The notes beneath the pieces are model-generated. The model was not told the DNA's origin, did no database searches, and saw only the letters and a program-made list of their open reading frames with translations. Source: Betaproteobacteria bacterium (lineage in GTDB: Bacteria; Pseudomonadota; Gammaproteobacteria; Burkholderiales; Burkholderiaceae_E). From it: a stretch of 21,564 bases of DNA. Location of the stretch: contig RFVZ01000009.1 of assembly GCA_009922405.1 (NCBI GenBank), positions 1-21,564 of the forward strand, in the 5' to 3' direction. The translations under genes and the position numbers were made by a program. This document shows positions 1 to 8,006 of this stretch, one piece after another (position 1 is the stretch's first letter; each line of letters begins with the position of its first letter).

Positions 1-303
1 CTCCGCTACGGGCAGATCGGCCGCAGTGAGGGCCGCAATGGCGCTGCCCCGTGCCTGACCGAGCAGCAGGGTTGCGCGGGGATTGACGTTGACGAAGACT
101 TCCTCAATCGCGGAGTGGTCCGGATGATGCTCGCGGATGACGGTCTGAATACCTTCAAAAACCGCCTTGAGCCTCAGCGGCAGATCGGCGTTCGACGGGA
201 TACGAATCACGCCATGGGCGACGTGTCGAGCCTGGTTGCCCGAGCGTTCGACGATGCCAAAGCCCGTACGCAATAAGCCGGGGTCAATTCCGAGGATGCG
301 CAT
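1..303 (-). CDS. ruvC: RuvC, Holliday junction endonuclease (N-terminal part, cut by window edge)
   Basis: RuvC resolves Holliday junctions made in homologous recombination, working as a dimer with the RuvAB branch-migration motor. The 101 visible residues start MRILGIDPG, the family's opening strand with catalytic Asp7. They continue through AIEEVF, which holds the second acidic catalytic residue at about Glu67, and NPRATLLLGQARG. The two remaining catalytic aspartates would lie beyond the window edge. The start is the ATG at 301-303. No Shine-Dalgarno sequence stands before it. The gene follows purH on the same strand after 94 bases that carry an 11-bp tandem repeat. A purH-ruvC order is usual in Burkholderiales. 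Identification is firm; completeness cannot be judged. Confidence 0.95.
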   Translation of the reverse strand, partial: MRILGIDPGLLRTGFGIVERSGNQARHVAHGVIRIPSNADLPLRLKAVFEGIQTVIREHHPDHSAIEEVFVNVNPRATLLLGQARGSAIAALTAADLPVAE

Positions 304-338
304 GGGGTCAAAGCATACCGGTCGGCGGGCCCCGGCGT

Positions 339-393
339 CGATCAGGCATCAATCGGGCGTCAATTAGGCCTCAATCAGGCCTCAATCCAGGGT
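339..393. repeat. Five degenerate 11-bp tandem repeats between purH and ruvC
   Basis: Five head-to-tail 11-bp units fill most of the purH-ruvC gap: 339-349, 350-360, 361-371, 372-382 and 383-393. On the plus strand they read cgatcaggcat, caatcgggcgt, caattaggcct, caatcaggcct and caatccagggt. Units 3 and 4 differ at one base; the outer units have drifted further. On the strand of the genes the consensus is close to AGGCCTGATTG. Eleven bases is about one helical turn, so each unit would face the same side of the DNA. No inverted symmetry strong enough for a terminator is visible. The function is unknown. Confidence 0.85.
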
Positions 394-397
394 GCGA

Positions 398-2005
398 TCA
401 ATGCCTGAAGTGTCGTACCCCAGTAAACACCATGGCGATGCCCCGTTCATTAGCAGTCGCAATCACCTCTTCGTCCCGGACTGAACCCCCAGGCTGGATG
501 ACCGCAATCGCGCCGGCGTCAGCCACCAAATCGAGGCCGTCCCGAAACGGAAAAAAAGCGTCGCTCGCGACCACCGAACCAGCCAGTTTGAGATTGGCGT
601 GCGCAGCCTTTATCCCGGCAATTCGAGCCGAGTCGATTCGACTCATCTGGCCTGCACCAATCCCCACGGTGGCCTGATCGGCACAAAACACAATGGCATT
701 TGACTTTACGTACTTGGCAACTCGCCAGGCGAAGAGCAAATCTTGCAGCTGTGCAGGGGTTGGCGCAGTTTGCGTCACCACGTTGAGGTCGGCCGCGACG
801 ATTTCTCGGTTGTCGGCGGTCTGCATCAATAACCCCGATCCAACACGCTTCACGTCGATCAGATTGCGACCACGTATCCAATCGTTCGGACCGTCCGCAT
901 TGACTCCGTTCAGCGAAATCTCGAGCAGGCGCGTATTGGGCTTGGCGGCAAATACGCGAAGGGCTTCGGGACTAAACGACGGCGCTATCAGCACCTCGAC
1001 AAACTGACCAGCGACTGCCGTTGCGGCTGCGCCATCGAGGGGGCGATTAAACGCAATGACTCCGCCAAAGGCACTCGTTGGGTCTGTGGCGAGCGCGCGC
1101 GCGTAGGCCTGCGCGCAGCTTGGTGCAATCGCGACACCGCACGGGTTGGCATGCTTGACGATGACGCAGGCCGGCTCCGAGAAGCTCTTGACACATTCCC
1201 AGGCCGCGTCGGCATCAGCGATGTTGTTGTAAGAGAGTTCTTTGCCCTGCACCTGATGTCCGGTCACGAGCGATCCGGGTGCTGGATAGAGGTCGCGATA
1301 GTAGGCGGCCTGCTGGTGGGGGTTTTCGCCGTAGCGTAGGTCTTGCAACTTGACGAATGAGCCATTGGCCTGGCTCGCGAACATCGAGCGTGTGCCGTCC
1401 GGTTGAATCGAGGCTAGGTAGTCGCTGATCGCCGCATCGTAATTTGCGATTCGGTTGAAGGCCGCGACCGCCAGAGAAAACCTGGTGGGGTCGGTGAGCC
1501 CACCGCAGGCATCGATCTCGGTTAGCACCGATTCGTATTGCCTGGCGTCGGTCAGAACACCAACGCCACGCCAGTTCTTGGCAGCTGAGCGAATCATCGC
1601 AGGGCCACCAATATCGATATTCTCAATCGCATCATCGAGCGTGCAGCCTGGGCGAGCGACCGTGGCTTCGAACGGATAAAGTTGCACCACGAGCAGATCA
1701 ATCGGGTCGATCCGATGGGCCTCGAGTGCTTGCAAGTGCTCGGGGACTTCACGTCGAGCCAGCAGACCCCCGTGCACGTTGGGGTGCAGGGTCTTAACCC
1801 GACCATCGAGCATTTCCGGGAAGCCCGTGAGCTCAGCGACTTCGGTGACCTTGATGCCGGCGGTTGCGAGCAATTTTGCAGTGCCGCCAGTCGAGACCAA
1901 CTGAACGCCGCGGGCCGCAAGTCCCTTCGCGAGTTCGATCACGCCGGTCTTGTCCGACACGCTGAGAAGTGCGCGGCGGATTGGGGTCACGGCTTGGGTG
2001 CTCAT
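398..2005 (-). CDS. purH: PurH, bifunctional AICAR formyltransferase / IMP cyclohydrolase
   Basis: PurH carries out the last two steps of purine synthesis: it formylates AICAR with 10-formyl-THF and then closes the ring to IMP. At 535 residues it has the normal family length. The N-terminal MGS-like cyclohydrolase domain covers about residues 10-150, with GRVKTLHPNVHGGLL at 68-82. The formyltransferase domain fills the rest, with RYGENPHQ at 224-231 and KHANPCG at 284-290. Lys284-His285 correspond to the catalytic Lys-His pair. The protein ends in GVRHFRH, typical of the family. The start is the ATG at 2005; no Shine-Dalgarno sequence is seen. The gene lies 29 bases after fis and is probably cotranscribed with dusB-fis, the usual betaproteobacterial order. 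Confidence 0.98.
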   Translation of the reverse strand: MSTQAVTPIRRALLSVSDKTGVIELAKGLAARGVQLVSTGGTAKLLATAGIKVTEVAELTGFPEMLDGRVKTLHPNVHGGLLARREVPEHLQALEAHRIDPIDLLVVQLYPFEATVARPGCTLDDAIENIDIGGPAMIRSAAKNWRGVGVLTDARQYESVLTEIDACGGLTDPTRFSLAVAAFNRIANYDAAISDYLASIQPDGTRSMFASQANGSFVKLQDLRYGENPHQQAAYYRDLYPAPGSLVTGHQVQGKELSYNNIADADAAWECVKSFSEPACVIVKHANPCGVAIAPSCAQAYARALATDPTSAFGGVIAFNRPLDGAAATAVAGQFVEVLIAPSFSPEALRVFAAKPNTRLLEISLNGVNADGPNDWIRGRNLIDVKRVGSGLLMQTADNREIVAADLNVVTQTAPTPAQLQDLLFAWRVAKYVKSNAIVFCADQATVGIGAGQMSRIDSARIAGIKAAHANLKLAGSVVASDAFFPFRDGLDLVADAGAIAVIQPGGSVRDEEVIATANERGIAMVFTGVRHFRH

Positions 2006-2034
2006 TTCACAGCGTCCATTTCAGAACAACCATC

Positions 2035-2289
2035 TCAAAGCAAGCCATGCTGTTGAAGTTTCTTGCGCAAGGTATTTCGGTTGATACCAAGAAGGTCGCT
2101 CGCGCGCGACTGGTTGCCGGCCGCTTCTTTCATCACAACTTCAAGCATTGGGCGTTCAACAGCGCGAAGGACCATCTCGTAAATGGCGCTGGGGTGCGAG
2201 CCGTCAAGATCCCGAAAATACTTCTGCAGATTGAATGCAACGGACTCATCGATCGATGGTTGGTTGGTTCCGGGGTCTGGGTGCAGCAT
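2035..2289 (-). CDS. fis: Fis-family nucleoid-associated DNA-binding protein
   Basis: Fis is a small dimeric protein that bends DNA and acts on rRNA promoters, recombination and chromosome structure. This copy has 84 residues, near the usual size. The C-terminal helix-turn-helix spans about residues 46-82 and contains NQSRASDLLGINRNTLRKKL, the family hallmark. The N-terminal part (residues 1-40) is the variable dimer region. The gene starts 21 bases after dusB. The dusB-fis pairing is conserved widely in Proteobacteria and supports the call. The ATG at 2289 is preceded by eight T residues and no Shine-Dalgarno sequence, so expression may depend on coupling to dusB. Confidence 0.95.
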   Translation of the reverse strand: MLHPDPGTNQPSIDESVAFNLQKYFRDLDGSHPSAIYEMVLRAVERPMLEVVMKEAAGNQSRASDLLGINRNTLRKKLQQHGLL

Positions 2290-2294
2290 GGGGT

Positions 2295-2302
2295 AAAAAA
2301 AA
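2295..2302 (-). other. Poly-T tract (8 T) between dusB and fis
   Basis: On the coding strand of dusB and fis, eight consecutive T residues lie in the 21-base gap, five bases upstream of the fis ATG. An 8-bp palindrome, TCAATTGA, overlaps the dusB stop codon just upstream. No GC-rich hairpin is visible, so I do not call a terminator. The tract could allow transcript slippage or pausing before fis. Confidence 0.7.
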
Positions 2303-2310
2303 CCAGAGGG

Positions 2311-3375
2311 TCAATTGATATTGGGGCGGGACCGGCAGGTAGAGCCAGAGATAAGCAGTTCATCGGGGGACGGATCAGCCCGATCAGCAGCCTCTAAAAA
2401 CCAGGTGTCAATCAGTGCAAGCTGGTCTTCAGCAGACTCGAGCTGATTGAAACGCTCACGTAGGGCCTGACCGCCATGCCAAGCCTGACTGTACCAGCCC
2501 ATATGTTTTCGAGCGGTTCTAACGCCGCTGTATTCGCCATGAAACTGATAATGATCCAGCAGGTGTTGCTTCAGGTGGCTGCGGATCTCGGGCAGAGACG
2601 GGGGGGCAATGATTTCACCCCGATCGATAAACCCAAGGATTTCGCGAAAAATCCAGGGCCGTCCCTGGGCCGCGCGGCCGATCATGACCGCATCGGCTCC
2701 GGTCTTTGAGAGGACGTCGAGCGCCTGTTGTGGGGTCTGTATATCGCCGTTGGCGACCACCGGTACTTGCCGGGCGCCATGCAACGCCGCTTTGACTTCT
2801 GCAATGGTTTCGTATTCGGCCGCGCCCCGAAACCCACAGGCGCGGGTACGGCCATGCAAGGTGATCATGGCCGCCCCAGCGTCCACAAATGCTTTTGCGA
2901 GGCGCACTGCATTGCGGGCATCGGGCCGCGGGCCCGTCCGCATTTTGACCGTCACGGGAACGGCATCAGGCCCCTGTCCGACCGCTGCGACTACCGCCTC
3001 AACAATCCGAATCGCGAGCGGTTCGTCAGCGAGCAGGGCGCTTCCCGCCGCCACATTACAAACCTTGCGCGCCGGGCATCCCATGTTGATATCGATGATC
3101 TGAGCGCCGCGCTCGACATTGAAGCGCGCAGCGAGGGCCAGCATGTTCGGCTCGCCGCCGGCTAATTGAACAGCGCGCGGCGCCATTTCGCCTTCGTGGT
3201 TAATTCGGCGGGTGGTCTTGACGCTATCCCACAGGCGGGGGTTCGAGGCGGCCATCTCCGACACCGCATAGCCCGCGCCGAGCGCGCGACAAAGCTGCCG
3301 AAATGGCCGGTCTGTCACGCCCGCCATGGGCGCTACAAAAACACGGTTGGGGAGGAGGTATCGACCGATTTGCAT
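2311..3375 (-). CDS. dusB: DusB, tRNA-dihydrouridine synthase B
   Basis: DusB reduces a specific uridine in the tRNA D-loop to dihydrouridine, using FMN and NADPH. From the ATG at 3375 the protein has 354 residues, a little longer than E. coli DusB. The TIM-barrel signatures are present: VAPMAGVTDRPFR at 14-26, DINMGCPA at 95-102 with the catalytic Cys100, LHGRTR at 173-178, and the FMN phosphate site NGDI at 209-212 with IGRAAQGRPW at 232-241. An in-frame TTG lies 18 bases further upstream at 3393, but the ATG gives the usual DusB beginning, MQIGRYLLPNRV. fis follows after 21 bases. A possible promoter lies in the 84-base gap to ubiH. Confidence 0.96.
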   Translation of the reverse strand: MQIGRYLLPNRVFVAPMAGVTDRPFRQLCRALGAGYAVSEMAASNPRLWDSVKTTRRINHEGEMAPRAVQLAGGEPNMLALAARFNVERGAQIIDINMGCPARKVCNVAAGSALLADEPLAIRIVEAVVAAVGQGPDAVPVTVKMRTGPRPDARNAVRLAKAFVDAGAAMITLHGRTRACGFRGAAEYETIAEVKAALHGARQVPVVANGDIQTPQQALDVLSKTGADAVMIGRAAQGRPWIFREILGFIDRGEIIAPPSLPEIRSHLKQHLLDHYQFHGEYSGVRTARKHMGWYSQAWHGGQALRERFNQLESAEDQLALIDTWFLEAADRADPSPDELLISGSTCRSRPNIN

Positions 3376-3414
3376 GAAAGGGTGCGCGTGCAACGGATTT
3401 GACCGGTTGCTCGG

Positions 3415-3430
3415 GGGGTGGATTGTATCG
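3415..3430 (-). promoter_or_regulatory. Possible -10 element upstream of dusB-fis-purH
   Basis: In the 84-base gap between ubiH and dusB the minus strand holds TACAAT at 3427-3422, five matches of six to a sigma-70 -10 box. This would place a transcript start about 40 bases before dusB. I found no good -35 hexamer at 16-18 bases spacing. dusB-fis is commonly transcribed from its own promoter in other Proteobacteria, which makes the site plausible. The evidence is weak. Confidence 0.3.
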
Positions 3431-3459
3431 GATGAGATGCTTGGGTGGCCGCGGGTTTT

Positions 3460-4629
3460 TTACTGTGCGAATGTGCGGGCGAGCGAACGGCGCAGTGGCG
3501 GACTGAGGTCGAGCGCCGCCAGGACCGCAGACTGGATTGGCGCAAGGGAAGGCACCGTGAACACCGACGCCAGGGTGTCTGTCATGCGCACCATCAATGC
3601 CCGATCGTTTCGGCGCGCCCTTTCGTATTGCCTGAGCGCATGAACAAGTCCGTGGGAGTTTGTACGATGTTGTCCAGCGAGGTTCCCGGCACCCACCAGG
3701 CGCCAGTGACTGAGTTGCTGGGCGAGCTCGTGGGCGTCGCGCAGCCCTAGGTTAAGCCCCTGGCCAGCGACTGGGTGAAGTGTTTGAGCGGCATTCCCGA
3801 TCCAGACTTGCGGTTGCGACGGGTCAGGGTCGATCAATCGTTCTCGTGTCCGACGACGCAGCGGCATGACCTGACAGTGCTCGAGATCGTGGACTTTGAT
3901 GCCTGTCCCCATAGCAGCGCTAAGAATCTTACTCAGCTCACTCGTCAGCAGACCAGTCGGCGCGTCACGACAGTCTTCTGAATGTGCCTGAAACCGTTGT
4001 TGCGTGATGGCCCCGGGCGCACACCAAACCAGAGCCCAATGGTGTTGCTCTGGAAGGGGCAAAATCGCCAGCGGGCCTCCAGGCGTGAAAAGCTCGAGCG
4101 CCTTGCCCTGGCTCCACCCGCTCAGTCTGATTTCGGCCAACAAGGCGGCCTGGCCAAAATCGCGAACCTTGGCCTCTGGCCCTGGATCGCCATCGGCATG
4201 AATCAACAAGATGCCAGGCTCGGATTGAATGGCGTCACTCGGCTCGCTAACGACACGTCGAACAACGCGTCGAACGCCGCTACCCGCGAGTGCGGCCTCG
4301 AGACACTCGACCAGCGCGCCGTGCCGCACTAAGTTCCCCAAACGGGTGCATTGCAGGTCACGGGCTGGAATCCGGACCCGCCCTAAGTGGCCACTCAACG
4401 CCACTTCGACGGTGTTGATCGGACCGCTTTCGACTGGAAATTGAGCGATACGTTCAATCAGTCGACGCGATCCTGCGGAAATCGCGAGAGGGCGCTGTGC
4501 TAAGCCAGGCGCTGCGTGATCGGCTGTCGTGATCTCGATCGCGCTCGGATCAGGCCAGTGGCGGGCTAAAAACAACGCGCACGCCAAACCGACCGGGCCC
4601 GCACCGCGGATCTGAATCTCGGTCCTCAT
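3460..4629 (-). CDS. ubiH: UbiH-type FAD-dependent hydroxylase of ubiquinone biosynthesis
   Basis: This belongs to the UbiH/UbiF/VisC family of flavin monooxygenases that hydroxylate the ubiquinone ring precursor at the inner membrane. It has 389 residues, a normal length. The dinucleotide-binding GAGPVG is at 9-14, and the second FAD motif IGNAAQTLHPVAGQ starts at 277 and runs on to about residue 299. The GNAA form is typical of UbiH, in place of the GDAA seen in other aromatic hydroxylases. The ATG at 4629 overlaps the pepP stop by four bases (ATGA), showing translational coupling. pepP-ubiH adjacency is conserved in many Proteobacteria. The family is certain; the exact ring position hydroxylated cannot be read from sequence alone. 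Confidence 0.9.
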   Translation of the reverse strand: MRTEIQIRGAGPVGLACALFLARHWPDPSAIEITTADHAAPGLAQRPLAISAGSRRLIERIAQFPVESGPINTVEVALSGHLGRVRIPARDLQCTRLGNLVRHGALVECLEAALAGSGVRRVVRRVVSEPSDAIQSEPGILLIHADGDPGPEAKVRDFGQAALLAEIRLSGWSQGKALELFTPGGPLAILPLPEQHHWALVWCAPGAITQQRFQAHSEDCRDAPTGLLTSELSKILSAAMGTGIKVHDLEHCQVMPLRRRTRERLIDPDPSQPQVWIGNAAQTLHPVAGQGLNLGLRDAHELAQQLSHWRLVGAGNLAGQHRTNSHGLVHALRQYERARRNDRALMVRMTDTLASVFTVPSLAPIQSAVLAALDLSPPLRRSLARTFAQ

Positions 4630-6044
4630 CGGGGGGAGCGCCTGCCCTCCGCCATGAGCGCTTCAATTGCGTCCGCCGCAGTCGGTACGCCAGCCGTGAG
4701 GATCTCGCAACCGGTTGAGGTCACCAAGGCGTCATCCTCAATCCGGATTCCGACGTCATGAAAACCGGCTGGAACATCGTCGGCCGCCCGAATATAGAGA
4801 CCAGGTTCGATCGTCAGCACCATGCCCGGTTGCAGCGTCCGCCAGGGGCGTTCCTGGGAGGGGTGTCCCGCATTTTGTCCCGCGTTTTGTCCCATCTCAG
4901 GGTCAGACCAGGGGCTGTTCGACTCGCGGTAATCGCCGACGTCATGCACGTCCATGCCTAACCAGTGACCGGTCCGGTGCATATAAAAACGCTTGTATGT
5001 TGCCTGTGCGATGGCATCGTCAACCGGTCCTGCAATCAAGTGCTCGTCGATCAAACCCTGGGTCAGAACCCGAACTGCGGCATCGTGCGGATCGATAAAT
5101 CGTGCACCGGGGACCGTCGCCGCAATAGCAGCATGCTGCGCGGCCAGCACGATGTCATAGATGGCGCGCTGCGGACCGCTGAAATGCCCATCGACCGGAA
5201 AAGTCCGGGTGATGTCTGATGCATATCCATCAACTTCACAACCGGCATCAATCAGCAGCAGGGTGCCAGCGCGCAACCTTGCATCGTTGTCGCGGTAGTG
5301 CAGGATGCAGGCATTCTCAGCACCTGCCACAATCGAACCGTAGGCAACCGATTGAGCGCCTCGACTGCGGAATTCATGCAGTAGCTCGGCCTCGACCTGA
5401 TACTCAAATTGCCCCGGCCGGGTGGTGCGCATCGCGCGTTTGTGTGCATCGGCCGAAATCACGGCAGCCCGTCGCATCGTGTCAATTTCGAGTGCATCTT
5501 TGATGAGGCGCATCTCGTCGATCGTAGATCGAACGTCGATGGCATTCGACGGTGCACTGACTCCTGCGCGCGATTGGGCCCGAACAGCGCCCAGCCAGCG
5601 GCTGATCCGTGCGTCTAGAGCGGGTTCGCTCCCGAGTGCGACCCAGATTGCTGGGCAGTTGGCCAACAGGCTCGTCATCGTCTCGTCAAGTGTCGAGATG
5701 GGCTGTGCATGCTCGATGCCGAAGGCTTCGCGCGCCCCATCGGGCCCAAAGCGCAAACCATCCCAGGTTTCGCGCTCGGCGTCGCGCTCACGACAAAAGA
5801 GTATCGATCGGTGTCCACCGTCGGCTGTCGCGATCAGTACCAGTGCAGACTCTGGCTCGGTGAATCCACACAGGTAATGAAAATGGCTGTCAAAGCGGAA
5901 GGGGTAGTCCGCATCGCGATTGCGCATTTTTTCAGTCGCTGTCAGCAAGACGGCAACCCCGCCGCCCTGTTCGGCCATCTTGGCTGCAAGACGTGCCCTG
6001 CGGTGCGCGCGGACGCTGCGTTCGGAATCGGAGGGGTGGTGCAT
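4626..6044 (-). CDS. pepP: PepP, Xaa-Pro aminopeptidase (M24B)
   Basis: PepP removes the N-terminal residue from peptides with proline in second position, using two metal ions. The 472-residue protein has an AMP N-terminal domain (about 10-140) and a C-terminal pita-bread catalytic domain (about 180-455). Metal ligands are Asp266 in IDAG, Asp277 in SDITRTFP, His360 in HRTGH, Glu413 in TIEPGLY and Glu436 in IRIEDD. A small repeat, GQNAGQNAGH, lies at 385-394 between conserved blocks and is encoded by a 12-bp tandem repeat; it makes the protein slightly long. The ATG at 6044 has AGGGAG eight bases upstream, the only clear Shine-Dalgarno sequence I found in the window. The start is three bases after the murU stop. 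Confidence 0.96.
   Translation of the reverse strand: MHHPSDSERSVRAHRRARLAAKMAEQGGGVAVLLTATEKMRNRDADYPFRFDSHFHYLCGFTEPESALVLIATADGGHRSILFCRERDAERETWDGLRFGPDGAREAFGIEHAQPISTLDETMTSLLANCPAIWVALGSEPALDARISRWLGAVRAQSRAGVSAPSNAIDVRSTIDEMRLIKDALEIDTMRRAAVISADAHKRAMRTTRPGQFEYQVEAELLHEFRSRGAQSVAYGSIVAGAENACILHYRDNDARLRAGTLLLIDAGCEVDGYASDITRTFPVDGHFSGPQRAIYDIVLAAQHAAIAATVPGARFIDPHDAAVRVLTQGLIDEHLIAGPVDDAIAQATYKRFYMHRTGHWLGMDVHDVGDYRESNSPWSDPEMGQNAGQNAGHPSQERPWRTLQPGMVLTIEPGLYIRAADDVPAGFHDVGIRIEDDALVTSTGCEILTAGVPTAADAIEALMAEGRRSPR
4864..4899. repeat. 12-bp in-frame tandem repeat inside pepP
   Basis: Two units, tgtcccgcattt at 4864-4875 and tgtcccgcgttt at 4876-4887, are followed by a partial third (tgtcccatctca). 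They encode the four-residue repeat GQNA in a loop of PepP before the TIEPGLY motif. The units differ at one base, so the duplication is fairly recent. The reading frame is kept. Confidence 0.8.
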
Positions 6045-6047
6045 GGA

Positions 6048-6800
6048 TCAAGCTCCCTGAGGTTCTGAAAATTTGGATGGGTTGGATGGATAGCGGCCAG
6101 CCAGTATCGAGTCGAGTTCACGCAGGCGCTCGGGTGTACCGATATCAACCCAGGCGCCGTCGTGGCGCTCACCGCCGGCGCGGTTTGCATCGATGGCTGC
6201 CCGCAATCTGGGGGCCAATGGTGCTCGTGATCCTGGCGCCACGCCTTCGAAGAGAGCGGGTTGATAGACGCCGATCCCTGAGAAGGTCAGGCGCTGGGCA
6301 TGGCTCTCAGGGTCTTGCGATACGAGTTGGTCCCCGGCTAGCAAAAAGTCGCCACCCGGGTGGTGGGCCGGGTTGGGCACCAGAACACACCAGGCGTCGA
6401 GCCCGCGAGCGACAAGCTGGCTCGCAATCTGGGGCAGGCGGCGGCGGTCGAAGTCGGTCCAGATATCTCCGTTGACCACTGCAAAAGGGGTCACGGGGTC
6501 TTGGCCACCTGACAAGTACGGTAACGCTTGGGCGATGCCGCCAGCCGTCTCGAGTGCCTCCCCTTCGGGTGACCACTGAACCTGCGCGCCCCAGCTTGAA
6601 CCATCGCCGATGGCCGCTTCGAGGTGCGCGCCCAGCCAGGCATGGTTAATGACGATCTTACGGACACCGGCGGCCACCAGGGCTTCGATGTGCCAGACGA
6701 TCAGCGGTTTGCCCCCGACCGGCAGAAGTGGCTTAGGGCATTGGTCCGTGAGCGGGCGCATGCGTTCGCCCCGCCCGGCCGCGAGAATCATCGCGCGCAT
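6048..6800 (-). CDS. murU: MurU, N-acetylmuramate-1-phosphate uridylyltransferase
   Basis: MurU converts MurNAc-1-phosphate and UTP to UDP-MurNAc in the recycling pathway that bypasses de novo MurA-MurB synthesis. The 250-residue protein is a nucleotidyltransferase of the GlmU/RfbA fold. The nucleotide-binding signature LAAGRGERMRPLTDQCPKPL is at 6-25, ETAGG at 84-88 and the metal-binding VNGDIWTDFD at 109-118. The specific call rests on adjacency to amgK (13-base gap), its partner kinase, as in Pseudomonas and Burkholderiales. On sequence alone it could be another sugar-1-phosphate nucleotidyltransferase. The C-terminal tail YPSNPSKFSEPQ is low-complexity. The start is ATG at 6800 with no Shine-Dalgarno sequence. 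Confidence 0.9.
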   Translation of the reverse strand: MRAMILAAGRGERMRPLTDQCPKPLLPVGGKPLIVWHIEALVAAGVRKIVINHAWLGAHLEAAIGDGSSWGAQVQWSPEGEALETAGGIAQALPYLSGGQDPVTPFAVVNGDIWTDFDRRRLPQIASQLVARGLDAWCVLVPNPAHHPGGDFLLAGDQLVSQDPESHAQRLTFSGIGVYQPALFEGVAPGSRAPLAPRLRAAIDANRAGGERHDGAWVDIGTPERLRELDSILAGRYPSNPSKFSEPQGA

Positions 6801-6813
6801 TGGCGACTTCGCT

Positions 6814-7965
6814 TCAAAAGGTGAACCCGCTCGTAGGGGTTCGATTTTCTACCCGGTCGATAATCCGAGCCAGTGGCGCCAGCGCGTCGTACCGATGGAC
6901 CGCTTTCGTCACGTAATCGAGCACCCGCGGCAGGTCCGCCAGATAACGCTCTTTGCCGTCGCGAAGGTGCAGACGGGCAAAGATCCCTAACACTTTGAGA
7001 TGGCGCTGGATCCCCATCCATTCAAAATCCCGCCAGAAAACGCCAAAGTCCTCTGGCACCGCAATGCCCGCCTGGCGCGCCTGTTCCCAGTAGCGAATCG
7101 CCCAGTCCAGCACCCGCTCGTCATCCCAGGTGACGTAGGCATCGCGCAGTAAGCTCACCAGATCGTAGGTCAGCGGTCCGTGAACGGCATCCTGAAAGTC
7201 CAGCACCCCCGGCTCAAACCCAGTGTCCAGCACCATCAGGTTTCGGCTGTGCCAGTCGCGGTGAACGGTGACTTGGGTTTGGGCCAGTGCTCCATCCACA
7301 AGACGCGCAAAACCAGTTCGAAGCTGGGCGACTTCCTGTGGATTCAGAATGATTCCCTTGTGCTTCGCGACGTACCAGTCTGGATACAAGGAAAGCTCGC
7401 GGAGCAGAAGTTCCCCGTCATAGGTGGGCAGCTCGGTGGTGGTAGACCCCGACGCTGCCTGCAATCGAACCAGTGCAGCAATCGCTCCCCGGTAGCGTGA
7501 TTGAAGCCATTGACCGGTTGGGTCTGCGCGGAGTGCCTCGAGCAAGGTCAGGTCGCCAAAATCCTCGAGAAGGATGAAGCCCGTATCGGGATCGCTCGCC
7601 ATGATCCCCGGCACCCGAAGGCCCGTTTGCGCCATCAGGGACTGCGCTTGCAGAAACGGCCTTGTATCCTCTTGCGGCGGCGGCGCATCCATCGCGATCA
7701 TCGTCGTGTGTGCACCGGATTCGCTCGACCGGCCGTCCAGCCTGAAATAGCGCCTGAAACTCGCGTCGGCCGAGGCGATTCGTAAGGTGGCGACGTCCAG
7801 GCCAAGCGCGGAATCCAGGCCCCCGAGCCACTGACGCAGCGCCGCAACGCGTTCGTCTGCTGGCGGCACAAGGGTAGCCCTGGGCGTTGGTTGGGCTGCG
7901 ATCGATTGCCATGGTCCGGCAGCCAGAGCAGGCGATTGGGCGGCGCTCGAATCCGGCCCGGGCAT
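6814..7965 (-). CDS. amgK: AmgK, N-acetylmuramate/N-acetylglucosamine anomeric kinase
   Basis: AmgK phosphorylates recovered MurNAc and GlcNAc at the anomeric carbon and feeds MurU; in known species this path gives intrinsic fosfomycin tolerance. It has the aminoglycoside-phosphotransferase fold: the N-lobe starts near residue 40, the catalytic loop HRDWHSRN lies at 235-242 and the metal-binding DFQD at 256-259 (numbering from the ATG at 7965, 383 residues). The start is uncertain. GTG codons at 8019 (inside lptD), 7986 and 7869 are in frame, and residues 1-35 are Pro/Ala-rich and unlike the family core. The GTG at 7869 would give the most family-like N-terminus. It diverges from lptD and leads a run down to ruvC. 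Confidence 0.9.
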   Translation of the reverse strand: MPGPDSSAAQSPALAAGPWQSIAAQPTPRATLVPPADERVAALRQWLGGLDSALGLDVATLRIASADASFRRYFRLDGRSSESGAHTTMIAMDAPPPQEDTRPFLQAQSLMAQTGLRVPGIMASDPDTGFILLEDFGDLTLLEALRADPTGQWLQSRYRGAIAALVRLQAASGSTTTELPTYDGELLLRELSLYPDWYVAKHKGIILNPQEVAQLRTGFARLVDGALAQTQVTVHRDWHSRNLMVLDTGFEPGVLDFQDAVHGPLTYDLVSLLRDAYVTWDDERVLDWAIRYWEQARQAGIAVPEDFGVFWRDFEWMGIQRHLKVLGIFARLHLRDGKERYLADLPRVLDYVTKAVHRYDALAPLARIIDRVENRTPTSGFTF

Positions 7966-7991
7966 TGGAGTGGGAGTCTGGTTCACGTCTC

Positions 7992-7998
7992 TATAATA
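7992..7998. promoter_or_regulatory. Overlapping divergent -10 boxes between amgK and lptD
   Basis: The plus strand reads TATAAT at 7992-7997, a perfect sigma-70 -10 box facing lptD. The minus strand reads TATTAT at 7998-7993, five matches of six, facing amgK. No convincing -35 box is seen for either direction. A transcript from the plus-strand box would start about 8003-8005, only a few bases before the lptD ATG at 8007. A leftward transcript would start near the GTG at 7986. Promoters in both directions here are an inference from position and box quality. Confidence 0.5.
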
Positions 7999-8006
7999 GC
8001 GACGCC

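Noticed and set aside
339..393. Possible CRISPR array from short repeats between purH and ruvC
   Set aside because: Units are 11 bp, directly adjacent and without spacers; no cas gene is present.
2290..2330. Intrinsic terminator between dusB and fis
   Set aside because: The T8 run lacks a preceding GC-rich stem; only a weak 8-bp AT-rich palindrome is present.
7887..8006. Longer LptD with about 40 extra N-terminal residues
   Set aside because: The extension would bury the signal peptide and overlap the amgK coding region; the ATG at 8007 gives a normal export signal position.
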